NCBI GenBank assembly: GCA_963829135.1
Contig: CAWHHO010000004.1
Coordinates: 124,001 to 188,000, forward strand
Direction: 5' to 3'
DNA length: 64,000 bases
Source: Kumtagia sp963829135
GTDB taxonomy: Bacteria; Pseudomonadota; Alphaproteobacteria; Rhizobiales; Rhizobiaceae
Shown one piece after another: positions 34,023-42,967 of this stretch. Every line of letters begins with the position of its first letter. The stretch's first letter is position 1. A program made the translations under genes and the position numbers. The notes under the pieces were generated by a model. That model saw nothing but the letters and a program-made list of their open reading frames with translations. It had not been told where the DNA came from and did no database searches.

Positions 34023-35123
34023 ATGGCCTACGATCAGAAAAAAGTCGTCGAAGCGATCCGCGCATTCGAGCGGGGCGAAATAGTTGTGGTCACGGATGAC
34101 GACAACCGCGAGAACGAGGGCGATTTGATCGTTGCCGCCGTTCATTGCACCCCGGAGAAGATGGCATTCATCGTGCGTCACACATCAGGCATCGTCTGCA
34201 CGCCGATGACGCGCGAGGATGCGCGCCGCCTCAACCTTGCGCCGATGGTTGCCGACAATGATTCGGCCCATACCACCGCCTTCACGGTCAGCGTCGATTT
34301 CAAGCATGGAACGACAACCGGAATTTCCGCCGACGACCGCACGGTTACAGCCCGCAATCTGGCCAACGGCAACGCGGGGGCATCCGATTTCGTGCGCCCT
34401 GGCCATATCTTCCCGCTGATTGCGCGCGAAGGCGGCGTGCTGATGCGTTCCGGTCATACCGAGGCCGCCGTCGACCTGTGCAAACTGGCAAATCTACCGC
34501 CGGTGGGGGTAATTTCCGAGCTGGTGAATGACGACGGCACAGTCATGCGCGGTCCGCAGGTGGCCACGTTCGCTGAGAAACATGAGCTGAAGCAGGTCTC
34601 CGTTGCCGACCTCATAGCCTACCGCCAGCGCAAGGAGACGCTCGTCCAGCGGCTCGCCTGCTCGGACGTCGAGACGCCCGGCGGCAAGGCACAGGTCTTC
34701 ACCTATTCCGTGCCGTGGGACGTGATGCATCATGTGGCTGTCGTGTTCGGCGATATCCGCGACGGCGAGGACGTACCGGTGCGGCTGCATTCGGAGGACG
34801 TGGTGAACGATGTCTTCGGTATCCAGCCGACATTGAAAGATCTGCTGGCGTCGTTCGGTGAACGCCAGCGCGGTGTGGTTATCTATCTGCGTGAAGGCTC
34901 TGTCGGCGTAGCTCACAGCGGGCGCAACCGTCCGGTCAGCGATGAGCGCGAGACACACGAGGAAGCGCGCCGTCGCGAAGCGGAATGGCGGGAGATCGGG
35001 TTGGGTGCGCAAATCCTAAAGGATCTCGGCGTGCAGTCGATAGACCTCATGGCCTCGCGCGAGCGCCATTATGTCGGTCTCGAAGGGTTCGGCATCAGGA
35101 TCTCCAAGACGACGATTATCTAA
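34023..35123 (+). CDS. ribB: 3,4-dihydroxy-2-butanone 4-phosphate synthase with degenerate GTP cyclohydrolase II domain
   Basis: Riboflavin synthesis, 366 residues. The N-terminal RibB domain (1-205) is complete: VTDDDNRENEGDLIVAAVHC, HTSGIVCTPMTREDARRL, FKHGTTTGISADDRTVT, RPGHIFPLIAREGGVLMRSG, HTEAAVDLCKLA. The C-terminal half resembles GTP cyclohydrolase II in length and order but lacks the Cys residues that hold zinc (no CDCG-type motif), so this domain is probably inactive, as in many alphaproteobacteria with a separate ribA. Confidence 0.93.
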   Translation: MAYDQKKVVEAIRAFERGEIVVVTDDDNRENEGDLIVAAVHCTPEKMAFIVRHTSGIVCTPMTREDARRLNLAPMVADNDSAHTTAFTVSVDFKHGTTTGISADDRTVTARNLANGNAGASDFVRPGHIFPLIAREGGVLMRSGHTEAAVDLCKLANLPPVGVISELVNDDGTVMRGPQVATFAEKHELKQVSVADLIAYRQRKETLVQRLACSDVETPGGKAQVFTYSVPWDVMHHVAVVFGDIRDGEDVPVRLHSEDVVNDVFGIQPTLKDLLASFGERQRGVVIYLREGSVGVAHSGRNRPVSDERETHEEARRREAEWREIGLGAQILKDLGVQSIDLMASRERHYVGLEGFGIRISKTTII

Positions 35124-35210
35124 AACTTTGCGGATGCAAGGACCGCAGGTCTTGTTCCGGCATCGCTGTCCTGCAACCTTGAAGCGCGGCTTTATCCGGA
35201 GATTCAGCTG

Positions 35211-36158
35211 ATGGGCGACCCCGATATCGGCAAGACGCTGGGCGTGCGCGGCGACCGAATGCGATACGGCTTTATAGGGCTCGGCAATTTGGGCTCGCCC
35301 CTCGCGCTCAACCTGTTGAACGCCGGCTTCGACCTCACTGTCCACGACGCCAATCCGGAGAACGCGCGCGACCATCTCTCGCACGGTGCGGCGTGGGCGG
35401 AATTGCCTGGGCAACTCGCCGGCCGCTGCGACGCGCTGATCACCTGCCTGCCATCGCCTGCCGTCTCGGAGCGCGTCCTGACGGAAATACTCCCGGCGAT
35501 GACTCCCGGGTCGACATGGATCGAGATGTCGACACTTGGTCGCGACCAGATTCTGCATTTCGCGGCGATGGCAAAAGGCCAAGGTGTGGCCACGCTTGAA
35601 TTGCCGGTGACCGGCGGTGTGCATCTGGCCGCGCGTGGAGAGATAACGCTTCTGGCTGGCGGAGACGCCGAACTGCTCGATACGCATCGGCCGGCGCTCG
35701 AGGCGCTCGGCGGAAAGCTATTTCACATGGGGCCAGTCGGGTCGGCAGCAGTGATCAAGGTTATCACCAACATGCTCGCCTTTATTCACCTCGTTGCCGA
35801 TGGCGAAGCGCTGATGCTGGCAAAGCGCGGCGGCCTGGACCTGGCGCAGGCATGGGCCGCAATTCGGGCAAGTTCGGGCAACAGCTTCGTCCACGAAACG
35901 GAAGGACAGCTGATCCTGAATGGCAGCTACGACATTGCCTTCACTATGGATCTCGCATTGAAGGATCTTGGATTCGCGATGGATTTTGGTCGCGAGTTCG
36001 GCGTGCCCCTCGATCTCGCCGGGCTCACGCTTGAAACTTTCGACCGTGCCCGTACCGCCTATGGCGGCAGCGCGCAGTCGACGGGCGTCGTGAGGCTTCT
36101 CGAGGATGCGCTCGGTACGGACCTTCGTGCTCCCGGCTTCCCGGCGCGTCTTGATTAG
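35211..36158 (+). CDS. NAD(P)-binding beta-hydroxyacid dehydrogenase
   Basis: 315 residues, 3-hydroxyisobutyrate dehydrogenase/6PGDH-like. Rossmann motif YGFIGLGNLGSPLALNLLNA, then LITCLPSPAVSERVL, substrate loop ELPVTGGVHLAARGEITLL, catalytic Lys in GSAAVIKVITNML and helical C terminus. Met17 (MRYGFIGLG) is a possible later start. Substrate unknown. Confidence 0.88.
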   Translation: MGDPDIGKTLGVRGDRMRYGFIGLGNLGSPLALNLLNAGFDLTVHDANPENARDHLSHGAAWAELPGQLAGRCDALITCLPSPAVSERVLTEILPAMTPGSTWIEMSTLGRDQILHFAAMAKGQGVATLELPVTGGVHLAARGEITLLAGGDAELLDTHRPALEALGGKLFHMGPVGSAAVIKVITNMLAFIHLVADGEALMLAKRGGLDLAQAWAAIRASSGNSFVHETEGQLILNGSYDIAFTMDLALKDLGFAMDFGREFGVPLDLAGLTLETFDRARTAYGGSAQSTGVVRLLEDALGTDLRAPGFPARLD

Positions 36159-36167
36159 AACCAGGGT

Positions 36168-36764
36168 CTACCGCGATCGCTGTTCCTCAATTCGCTTCTT
36201 GGTTGCCTCGTCCACGAGCTCCCGTATCCGCTTGAGCAGTGGATGCGTTGCGGTATGGCGCGTTCCGTAACTTAAGTTGAACTCATAGTCGAAGCCCGGC
36301 GCGTTCTTTCCGATATTGTGCTGGAGCATCGTTTCCAGCTTGTCGAAGCCCTTCGCCAACTGCGCCTCGGGCGACTGGGCAGCGTTGTACTCGTCCCAAA
36401 GACCGAGGACCTCATCTCTCAGGTCGGCGGGTAGCGGATCGCATAGCGTCTTGAGATCGGCGCGTTCACGCTCCGCCCTGCCGGTGTCGCCGCTTTGGTG
36501 AATTGCCGGGACATCTCCGGAAATGGCTTCACCGAGATCATGAATGATGCAGAGTTTCAGCAGCTTGTGGCGGTCATAGGCGTCGAGTTCACGGTCGAAT
36601 AGCAGCACCATCAGGCAAAGCCGCCAACTGTGCTCGGCGGTGCTCTCGGAGCGTCCTTTTGCCGTGACCCCGCTTCTCAGAGTGTCCTTGAGCTGTTCAG
36701 CCGCCTGAAGGAATTCCACAATTCCAGCGAGGCGCGATATATCGATTGTTCGACCTGATTCCAT
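36168..36764 (-). CDS. HD domain hydrolase (YfbR/HDDC2-like)
   Basis: 198 residues. HD motif set: E-H in STAEHSWRLCLMVLLFD, H-D in LCIIHDLGEAISGDVP, and D-K in AKGFDKLETMLQHN. This is the 5'-nucleotidase/phosphohydrolase subgroup that acts on deoxynucleoside monophosphates. Convergent with the dehydrogenase gene. Confidence 0.88.
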   Translation of the reverse strand: MESGRTIDISRLAGIVEFLQAAEQLKDTLRSGVTAKGRSESTAEHSWRLCLMVLLFDRELDAYDRHKLLKLCIIHDLGEAISGDVPAIHQSGDTGRAERERADLKTLCDPLPADLRDEVLGLWDEYNAAQSPEAQLAKGFDKLETMLQHNIGKNAPGFDYEFNLSYGTRHTATHPLLKRIRELVDEATKKRIEEQRSR

Positions 36765-36869
36765 GCGCTCAGGTTATCTGCGCTGGCCAGGGCTGCAAAC
36801 TGTTGATGGTGACGGCGGGCAATGCGCTCGTTCATAGCCAAGCCGTTCTCTCGCGCCTATATCGGGGAG

Positions 36870-37796
36870 ATGGCCACAAAACTCTATTCGCATCCCGTGT
36901 TTCTGGAGCACTTGACGCCTCCCGGTCACCCGGAACGTCCGGACCGCCTGCGCGCCATTGCGCGGGTTCTCGAAGATGATGCCTTTTCCGACCTCGATCG
37001 CGTAGAGGCCCCGGAAGCCGACGAAGCCACGATCATTTACGTGCATCCGGAAAAACATGTCGAGGCGATTCGCGCCGCGATACCGGATGAAGGCATCCGG
37101 TCGATCGACGCCGACACCTCGGTAAGCCCAAAGAGCTGGGAAGCTGCGATTCGCGCAGTCGGCGCAGCCAATGCAGCGGTCGATGATGTCTTTACCGGCA
37201 AGGCCGACAATGTCTTTGTCGCCGCCCGGCCACCTGGCCACCACGCCGAGAAGGCGACTGCGATGGGCTTTTGCCTGTTCAACAACGCGGCGATTGCCGC
37301 CCGTCATGCGCAGAAGAAATTCGGCGCCGAGCGTGTGGCAATCGTTGATTGGGACGTTCACCATGGCAACGGCACACAGGACATCTTTTGGGACGATCCG
37401 AGCGTGCTCTATTGCTCGACCCACCAGATGCCGCTCTATCCTGGAACCGGCGCTAAGGATGAGACCGGCGTCGGCAACATTGTGAACGCGCCGCTTTCGC
37501 CCCGCACTGGCAGCGATCTGTTTCGGGAGGCGTTCCGCTCGCGTGTTCTGCCGGCAATCACCGATTTTGGGCCGGATCTGATTATTATTTCCGCCGGGTT
37601 CGATGCACATCATCGTGATCCGCTTGCCGAGATTTATTTGACCGAGGAAGACTTCGACTGGGCGACCGGTCAGCTTATGGACAGGGCGGCCAAGAGTGCC
37701 GGCAACCGGCTGGTGAGCCTGCTGGAGGGTGGCTACGACCTTGAGGGTCTGTCGCAATCCGTTGGCGCCCATGTCCGTCGCATGATGAGAGGGTAG
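36870..37796 (+). CDS. Histone deacetylase-family hydrolase
   Basis: Zinc hydrolase of the class II HDAC/acetylpolyamine type, 308 residues from ATG 36870. Catalytic signatures: VAARPPGHHAEKATAMGFCL, zinc ligands in AIVDWDVHHGNGTQDIF and IISAGFDAHHRDPLAEIYLT, then LEGGYDLEGLSQSV. Its bacterial substrate is unknown. It ends 2 bases before xseB. Confidence 0.92.
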   Translation: MATKLYSHPVFLEHLTPPGHPERPDRLRAIARVLEDDAFSDLDRVEAPEADEATIIYVHPEKHVEAIRAAIPDEGIRSIDADTSVSPKSWEAAIRAVGAANAAVDDVFTGKADNVFVAARPPGHHAEKATAMGFCLFNNAAIAARHAQKKFGAERVAIVDWDVHHGNGTQDIFWDDPSVLYCSTHQMPLYPGTGAKDETGVGNIVNAPLSPRTGSDLFREAFRSRVLPAITDFGPDLIIISAGFDAHHRDPLAEIYLTEEDFDWATGQLMDRAAKSAGNRLVSLLEGGYDLEGLSQSVGAHVRRMMRG

Positions 37797-37798
37797 GC

Positions 37799-38050
37799 AT
37801 GGCCGAGGAACCGAACGCCGATATCAGGGCGATGTCTTTTGAACAGGCGCTCGACGCGCTGGAGCGGATCGTCGACGATCTGGAGCGCGGTGACGTGCCG
37901 CTCGACCAGTCGATCCGGATTTACGAACGCGGCGAGGCGTTGAAGTCGCACTGCGACCGCTTGTTAAAGGCGGCCGAGGATAAGGTTGAAAAGATTCGTC
38001 TTTCTCGCGAAGGCAAGCCTATCGGGGTGGAGCCGCTCGATGGCGACTAG
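37799..38050 (+). CDS. xseB: Exodeoxyribonuclease VII small subunit
   Basis: 83 residues: MSFEQALDALERIVDDLERG, DVPLDQSIRIYERGEALKSH, CDRLLKAAEDKVEKI. This is the two-helix XseB that coats the XseA nuclease. xseA is not in the window. Likely co-transcribed with the HDAC-like gene. Confidence 0.95.
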   Translation: MAEEPNADIRAMSFEQALDALERIVDDLERGDVPLDQSIRIYERGEALKSHCDRLLKAAEDKVEKIRLSREGKPIGVEPLDGD

Positions 38051-38109
38051 CGGTTGAAATTTTGTGGAAAACGACATACCTTAGTCAGGATTAGCTAAGG
38101 GCCGCGAGA

Positions 38110-38376
38110 ATGTCCATCGTGAACATGCTGGATGCAAAGACATCTCTTTCGCGCCTTGTCGGCCAAATCGAGCGTGGCGAGGAAAAAGAGATCCTTATTG
38201 CTCGCAATGGCAAGCCGGCGGCCAAGTTGGTGCCGCTGGAATCCGGCAGCAACGGTGGAGTTCGGCTTGGATTGTTCGATGGCAAGCATCCCTCGATGAC
38301 GCTTGAGGAGTTCAACTCGACGGACGCAGAGATTGCCGCGCTTTTCGAGCCTTCCGAAATTGAACCTTCTAATTGA
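38110..38376 (+). CDS. Phd/YefM-like antitoxin
   Basis: 88 residues. N-terminal DNA-binding part VNMLDAKTSLSRLVGQIERG then EEKEILIARNGKPAAKLVPL, typical prevent-host-death fold. The C-terminal half (SMTLEEFNSTDAEIAALFEP) would wrap the toxin. Its stop overlaps the toxin start by 17 bases. Intact, unlike the two other pairs in the window. Confidence 0.9.
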   Translation: MSIVNMLDAKTSLSRLVGQIERGEEKEILIARNGKPAAKLVPLESGSNGGVRLGLFDGKHPSMTLEEFNSTDAEIAALFEPSEIEPSN

Positions 38377-38749
38377 TACCCATGTGGGGATCTGGGCACT
38401 GATCAACTCAGACCGGTTGCCGCCCAAGATCAGACAGCTTCTGACGGATGCCCGCAATCTGGTTCATATCTCTCCCGTATCGGTCTGGGAGATTTCCCTG
38501 AAGCATAAACTGGGCCGATGGAACTCGCCGCCATTTTCCGGTCGTGAAGCACTAAGGCTGCTTGAGCTGATAGGCTGCCGGGTACTTCCGGTTGCGGCTG
38601 CACATGCTGCCGCTGTTGATGACCTGCCGCCTTTGCACGGCGATCCGTTCGACCGCCTTTTGGTTGCTCAGGCGCTCACTGAACCGATGCGACTTGTGAC
38701 AGCAGATCGGCATGTCGCAGCATATAGTGATACGTTCATAACCTGGTAA
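38360..38749 (+). CDS. PIN domain toxin (VapC-like)
   Basis: 129 residues from TTG 38360 (LNLLIDTHVGIWALINSDRL). PIN acids: D6 in LLIDTHV, E in VSVWEISLKHKLG, D in HGDPFDRLLVAQAL and D in VTADRHVAAYSD. Probable RNase blocked by the upstream antitoxin. The longer frame upstream lies over the antitoxin and is not used. Confidence 0.9.
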   Translation: MNLLIDTHVGIWALINSDRLPPKIRQLLTDARNLVHISPVSVWEISLKHKLGRWNSPPFSGREALRLLELIGCRVLPVAAAHAAAVDDLPPLHGDPFDRLLVAQALTEPMRLVTADRHVAAYSDTFITW

Positions 38750-38825
38750 TCGGCGGGCTGCTCCGGTCAACTTGAAATCGTTGCTCGGTTGATTACGTTA
38801 GGCTTGGCTCTGAGAGGACCAAGCC

Positions 38826-39116
38826 ATGTGTCGCAACATTAAGCCACTGTTCAATTTCGATCCACCGGCGACTGACGCTGAGGTTCGCGACGCCGCGCTA
38901 CAGTTTGTGCGCAAGCTGTCCGGCTTCACTGCGCCGTCCCAGCGCAATGAAAAGGCGTTCGATCGCGCCGTATCCAACATTGCGGCAGTTGCGCGCGAAT
39001 TGCTCGATACGCTGGAAACGAACCAGCCGCCCAAGGATCGGGAGGAGGAGTCTATCAAGGCGCGTGCCCGATCAGCGTTGAGGTTCCCTAAGCAGCCGGC
39101 CATTGTGTTCGAATGA
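38826..39116 (+). CDS. DUF2277 domain protein
   Basis: 96 residues beginning MCRNIKPLFNFDPPATDAEV, with LQFVRKLSGFTAPSQRNEKA and DREEESIKARARSALRF. This is the DUF2277 pattern, unknown function. AGAGGA lies 8 bases before the start. It overlaps the next gene by 4 bases (translational coupling). Confidence 0.92.
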   Translation: MCRNIKPLFNFDPPATDAEVRDAALQFVRKLSGFTAPSQRNEKAFDRAVSNIAAVARELLDTLETNQPPKDREEESIKARARSALRFPKQPAIVFE

Positions 39117-40033
39117 GCTTCTTTCCCGGAAATGATCCACTGCCCGGCGATGCCTTGGCTTGCGACGGCATCGAGCTGATGGTCATCCCCAACGCCAAGG
39201 ATCTGGGAGGCTTCCAGGTTCGCCGCGCGCTGCCGACTGCAAAGCGCCGTTTGGTAGGCCCATTTATCTTCTTTGACCGGATGGGCCCGGCGATCCTGCG
39301 TGCCGATCAGGCGATGGATGTGCGCCCTCATCCGCATATCGGTCTGGCAACCGTGACCTATCTTTTCGACGGCAAGATAAGGCACCGCGACTCGCTGGGC
39401 ACTGAAATGGTAATCGAGCCGGGCGATGTGAACCTGATGACTGCGGGGCGCGGCATCGTGCACTCCGAGCGCACGCCGGAAGAATTGCGCGGGTCGCCCA
39501 TGTCTATTTCCGGCCTGCAAACCTGGATCGCGCTGCCGGAAGACCAGGAGGAGGTTGCCCCATCATTCGAAAACACCGGCCATGCCGCGCTGCCCGCCTT
39601 CGACACTGAGGGCATTTCCGGCCGGGTGGTCATCGGCAGCTTCTCCGGCCTGCGCTCGCCGGTGCAAACCGCGAGCGATACGCTCTACGCCGACGTCAGG
39701 CTGGCAGCCGGATCAAAGGTTGCGATCCCGGCCGACGCCGAGGAACGCGCCATCTATGTGCTCGACGGCTTTGTCGACATTTCCGGCGACCTGTTTCCCT
39801 CGGATCGCCTCCTGGTGTTTCGCCCGGGCGACGAGATTGTCGTGTCATCTGAGCGCGGCGCCCATTTCATGTTGTTTGGAGGCGCGTCGCTGGGCTCCAA
39901 CCGCCACATCTGGTGGAATTTCGTATCCTCTTCCAGGGAACGCATCGAACAGGCAAAGGAGGAGTGGCGGACGGGCCGGTTCGACATCGTGCCCGGCGAC
40001 GAGGCGGAGTTCATTCCGCTGCCGGATCGGTAA
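39113..40033 (+). CDS. Pirin family protein
   Basis: Bicupin of 306 residues. Metal-binding part: RPHPHIGLATVTYLFDGKI, HRDSLG, then GDVNLMTAGRGIVHSERTP. C-terminal cupin SGDLFPSDRLLVFRPGDEIV. Some pirins act as quercetin dioxygenases, others as redox sensors; the role here is open. Coupled to DUF2277. Confidence 0.92.
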   Translation: MSFFPGNDPLPGDALACDGIELMVIPNAKDLGGFQVRRALPTAKRRLVGPFIFFDRMGPAILRADQAMDVRPHPHIGLATVTYLFDGKIRHRDSLGTEMVIEPGDVNLMTAGRGIVHSERTPEELRGSPMSISGLQTWIALPEDQEEVAPSFENTGHAALPAFDTEGISGRVVIGSFSGLRSPVQTASDTLYADVRLAAGSKVAIPADAEERAIYVLDGFVDISGDLFPSDRLLVFRPGDEIVVSSERGAHFMLFGGASLGSNRHIWWNFVSSSRERIEQAKEEWRTGRFDIVPGDEAEFIPLPDR

Positions 40034-40120
40034 CAACTGCTGACGTTCTGCATTTACAAGACATCGGATTATCCCTATTTCCGATAGGCTTGGTCCCTGC
40101 GCGCAGGTGAAAGACAAAAA

Positions 40121-42034
40121 TTGAACCAGCCTCTAAACACACCCCTGCTTGACAAGGTGCGAATACCCGCTGATTTGCGCGCATTGCCCGAAGGCGATCT
40201 GCCCCAGCTCGCGGAGGAATTGCGCGCCGAGTTGATCGACGCTGTATCGCGCACAGGCGGTCATCTGGGCGCCGGCCTTGGCGTGGTCGAGCTGACGGTG
40301 GCGCTGCACTATGTATTCAAAACCCCCGATGACCGGCTGATCTGGGACGTTGGCCACCAGGCGTATCCCCACAAGATCCTTACGGGACGCCGCGACCGCA
40401 TTCGAACGCTGCGCATGGAGGGTGGACTGTCGGGTTTCACCAGGCGAACGGAAAGCGAATATGATCCGTTCGGCGCGGCGCATTCGTCCACGTCGATTTC
40501 CGCCGGCCTCGGAATGGCGGTGGCACGCGACCTGCAAGGCAAACGCCACAATGTCATCTCGGTCATCGGCGACGGCGCCATGTCGGCGGGCATGGCCTTT
40601 GAAGCGCTGAACAATGCCGGTGCGCTCGACGCCCGGCTGATCGTCATCCTCAACGACAACGACATGTCGATTGCGCCGCCATCCGGCGCGATGAGCGCCT
40701 ATCTGGCGAGGCTTGCCGTCGGCAAGACCTATTTCGGCTTGCGCGACTTGGGTAAGAAGCTGACCGCCTACCTCGGCAAACGAGCCGATCGCGCCGTTAC
40801 ACGCGCCGTGGAGCATGCCCGTGGCTACGTCACCGGCGGCACGATGTTCGAGGAACTCGGCTTCTATCATATAGGGCCGATCGACGGACACAATCTCGAT
40901 CATCTGATCCCGGTCTTGCGCAATGTCCGTGACAATGGCGACGGACCTGTTCTGATCCATGTGGTGACCCAGAAGGGTAAGGGCTATGCACCCGCCGAAG
41001 CGGCCAGCGACAAATATCACGGCGTCAGCAAGTTCGACGTAATCACCGGCGCGCAGGCCAATGCGCCGGCCAACGCGCCAAGCTACACCAGAGTTTTCGG
41101 AGAAAGCCTGGTTCAGGAGGCGCGCGAGGACGACAAGATCGTCGCCATCACCGCAGCGATGCCGTCCGGCACGGGACTGGATCTTTTCGGCGAGGCCTTC
41201 CCGCAGCGCACCTTTGACGTCGGCATCGCCGAGCAGCACGCCGTGACGTTCGGCGCTGGTCTTGCTACCGAGGGTCTGAAACCGTTCGTTGCCATCTATT
41301 CGACCTTTCTCCAGCGCGCCTACGACCAGGTCGTCCATGATGTCGCGATCCAGAAGCTGGCGGTACGCTTCCCTATCGACCGGGCCGGTTTTGTCGGCGC
41401 CGATGGCGCGACGCATTGCGGCGCGTTCGATACGACCTATCTGGCGAGCCTGCCGGGCTTCGTCGTCATGGCGGCGGCCGACGAGGCCGAACTGCGCCAC
41501 ATGGTTCGCACCGCGGCGGCGTATGACGATGGCCCGATTTCCTTCCGCTACCCGCGCGGCAATGGCGTCGGTGTCGATCTGCCGGAACGCGGGTCTGTCC
41601 TCGAAATCGGCAAGGGCCGCATTCTGCGCGAGGGCACCAAGGTCGCGCTCCTGTCCTTTGGAACGCGGTTGGCGGACTGCCTGCTCGCGGCCGAGGAGCT
41701 CAGCGCCGCCGGATTGTCGACGACGGTTGCCGATGCGCGATTTGCCAAGCCGCTCGACGAAGATTTGGTGCGGCGCCTCGCACGATCTCACGAAATACTG
41801 GTGACGGTGGAGGAGGGCGCCATCGGCGGCTTTGCCAGCCAGGTGCTGCATTTCCTTGCGCATCAGGGCTTGCTGGAAAGCGGGTTGAAAGTCCGGCCGC
41901 TGGTTCTCCCGGACGTCTTCACGGATCATGCCAAGCCGGAAAAAATGTATGCCGATGCCGGTTTGGACAGTGCGGGTATCGTCAGCACTGTTTTCCAGGC
42001 TCTCGGCAGATCGGTGCGCTCGGCAAGCGCGTAA
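40121..42034 (+). CDS. dxs: 1-deoxy-D-xylulose-5-phosphate synthase
   Basis: First enzyme of the MEP pathway, TPP-dependent, 637 residues from a TTG start. Motifs: SRTGGHLGAGLGVVELTVAL, DVGHQAYPHKILTGRRD, TPP-binding VIGDGAMSAGMAFEALNNAG, HVVTQKGKGYAPAEA, DVGIAEQHAVTFGAGLATEG. The annotated start lacks an ATG nearby, so TTG or an internal codon is used. Its presence implies the pathway runs here, which bears on the interrupted ispE. Confidence 0.96.
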   Translation: MNQPLNTPLLDKVRIPADLRALPEGDLPQLAEELRAELIDAVSRTGGHLGAGLGVVELTVALHYVFKTPDDRLIWDVGHQAYPHKILTGRRDRIRTLRMEGGLSGFTRRTESEYDPFGAAHSSTSISAGLGMAVARDLQGKRHNVISVIGDGAMSAGMAFEALNNAGALDARLIVILNDNDMSIAPPSGAMSAYLARLAVGKTYFGLRDLGKKLTAYLGKRADRAVTRAVEHARGYVTGGTMFEELGFYHIGPIDGHNLDHLIPVLRNVRDNGDGPVLIHVVTQKGKGYAPAEAASDKYHGVSKFDVITGAQANAPANAPSYTRVFGESLVQEAREDDKIVAITAAMPSGTGLDLFGEAFPQRTFDVGIAEQHAVTFGAGLATEGLKPFVAIYSTFLQRAYDQVVHDVAIQKLAVRFPIDRAGFVGADGATHCGAFDTTYLASLPGFVVMAAADEAELRHMVRTAAAYDDGPISFRYPRGNGVGVDLPERGSVLEIGKGRILREGTKVALLSFGTRLADCLLAAEELSAAGLSTTVADARFAKPLDEDLVRRLARSHEILVTVEEGAIGGFASQVLHFLAHQGLLESGLKVRPLVLPDVFTDHAKPEKMYADAGLDSAGIVSTVFQALGRSVRSASA

Positions 42035-42203
42035 TACTCTCATCAGTAAAATCCAGCTTGCACTAAAAACGGCAGAGATGGTTCGCGCGCCGTCCCTTGA
42101 CGGCTTCCACGTCGCAGCCCGGCGAGGTGTCATGAGGGCGGTATGGTCGCGGTATTCACCTGAACGCTTGCGTTCCGGCGAAGCATTGGCCAAGGAACAC
42201 ACC

Positions 42204-42967
42204 ATGGCGAAACTGGAACCCGGGCCGCACCTGCGGCTTGACGAATTGCTGGTGCGGCGCGGCTTCTTCCAAAGCCGCTCGCGGGCCCGTGATGCAGTGG
42301 AACGGGCGACCGTTACCGTAGCGGGTGTTGTGGTGCGCAAGCCAGGCGCGCTGGTATCCGAGGCTGTGCAACTTGACGTGGACGACCCGGCCCGTCTGTA
42401 CGTCTCGCGCGCGGCGCTCAAGCTTGTCGCGGGGCTGGACCATTTTGGCCTTGATCCTGTTGGCCGTGTGGCACTTGACATCGGAGCCTCTACCGGCGGC
42501 TTCACGCAGGTTTTGCTCGCGCGCGGCGCGAGCCGGGTCCTCGCCATCGATGTCGGCCATGGGCAGATCGATCCGTCGTTGCGCGGCGACTCTCGCGTTC
42601 TGATCCGCGAGGGATTGAACGCACGCGCTCTAAAAACTGCAGACATCGACGGCGAGGTCCCCGATTTCGTCGTTTGCGATGTCAGTTTCATCTCGCTGAA
42701 GGTGGCTTTGCCTCCGGCACTTCGGCTTGCCGCACCCGGCGCATTGGGCGTGTTCCTTGTGAAGCCGCAATTCGAAGCGGGCCGTGAGGCGATCGGCAAG
42801 GGCGGCATCCTAATTAACCCGGGGATGGACCGCGCATCGCGCAGGATATGGCGGAGTGGGTTGATGCCACACCCGGCTGGCGCGTTCTCGGTTGGCACCC
42901 ATCACCGATTGAAGGCGGTGACGGCAATCGCGAGTTTCTGCTCGGCGCCATCAAGGATCGCGGATGA
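42204..42967 (+). pseudogene. tlyA: TlyA family rRNA methyltransferase/hemolysin, frameshifted near the end
   Basis: S4 domain at the N terminus (LRLDELLVRRGFFQSRSRAR), then an FtsJ-type methyltransferase (VALDIGASTGGFTQVLLARG, VLAIDVGHGQIDPSLRGD, DFVVCDVSFISLKVAL, FLVKPQFEAGREAIGKGG). After GGIL near 42818 the conserved end (IAQDMAEWVDATPGWRVLGW, HPSPIEGGDGNREFLLGAIK) is in another frame and stops at 42967, overlapping the next ATG. One base is missing in the AACCCGGGG stretch. The existing frame would instead run on to 43196. Could be an assembly error. Confidence 0.88.

Noticed and set aside
40133..42898. A 921-codon open frame on the minus strand
   Set aside because: It lies antisense to dxs and tlyA, has no recognisable domain, and is explained by the codon bias of the genes opposite.
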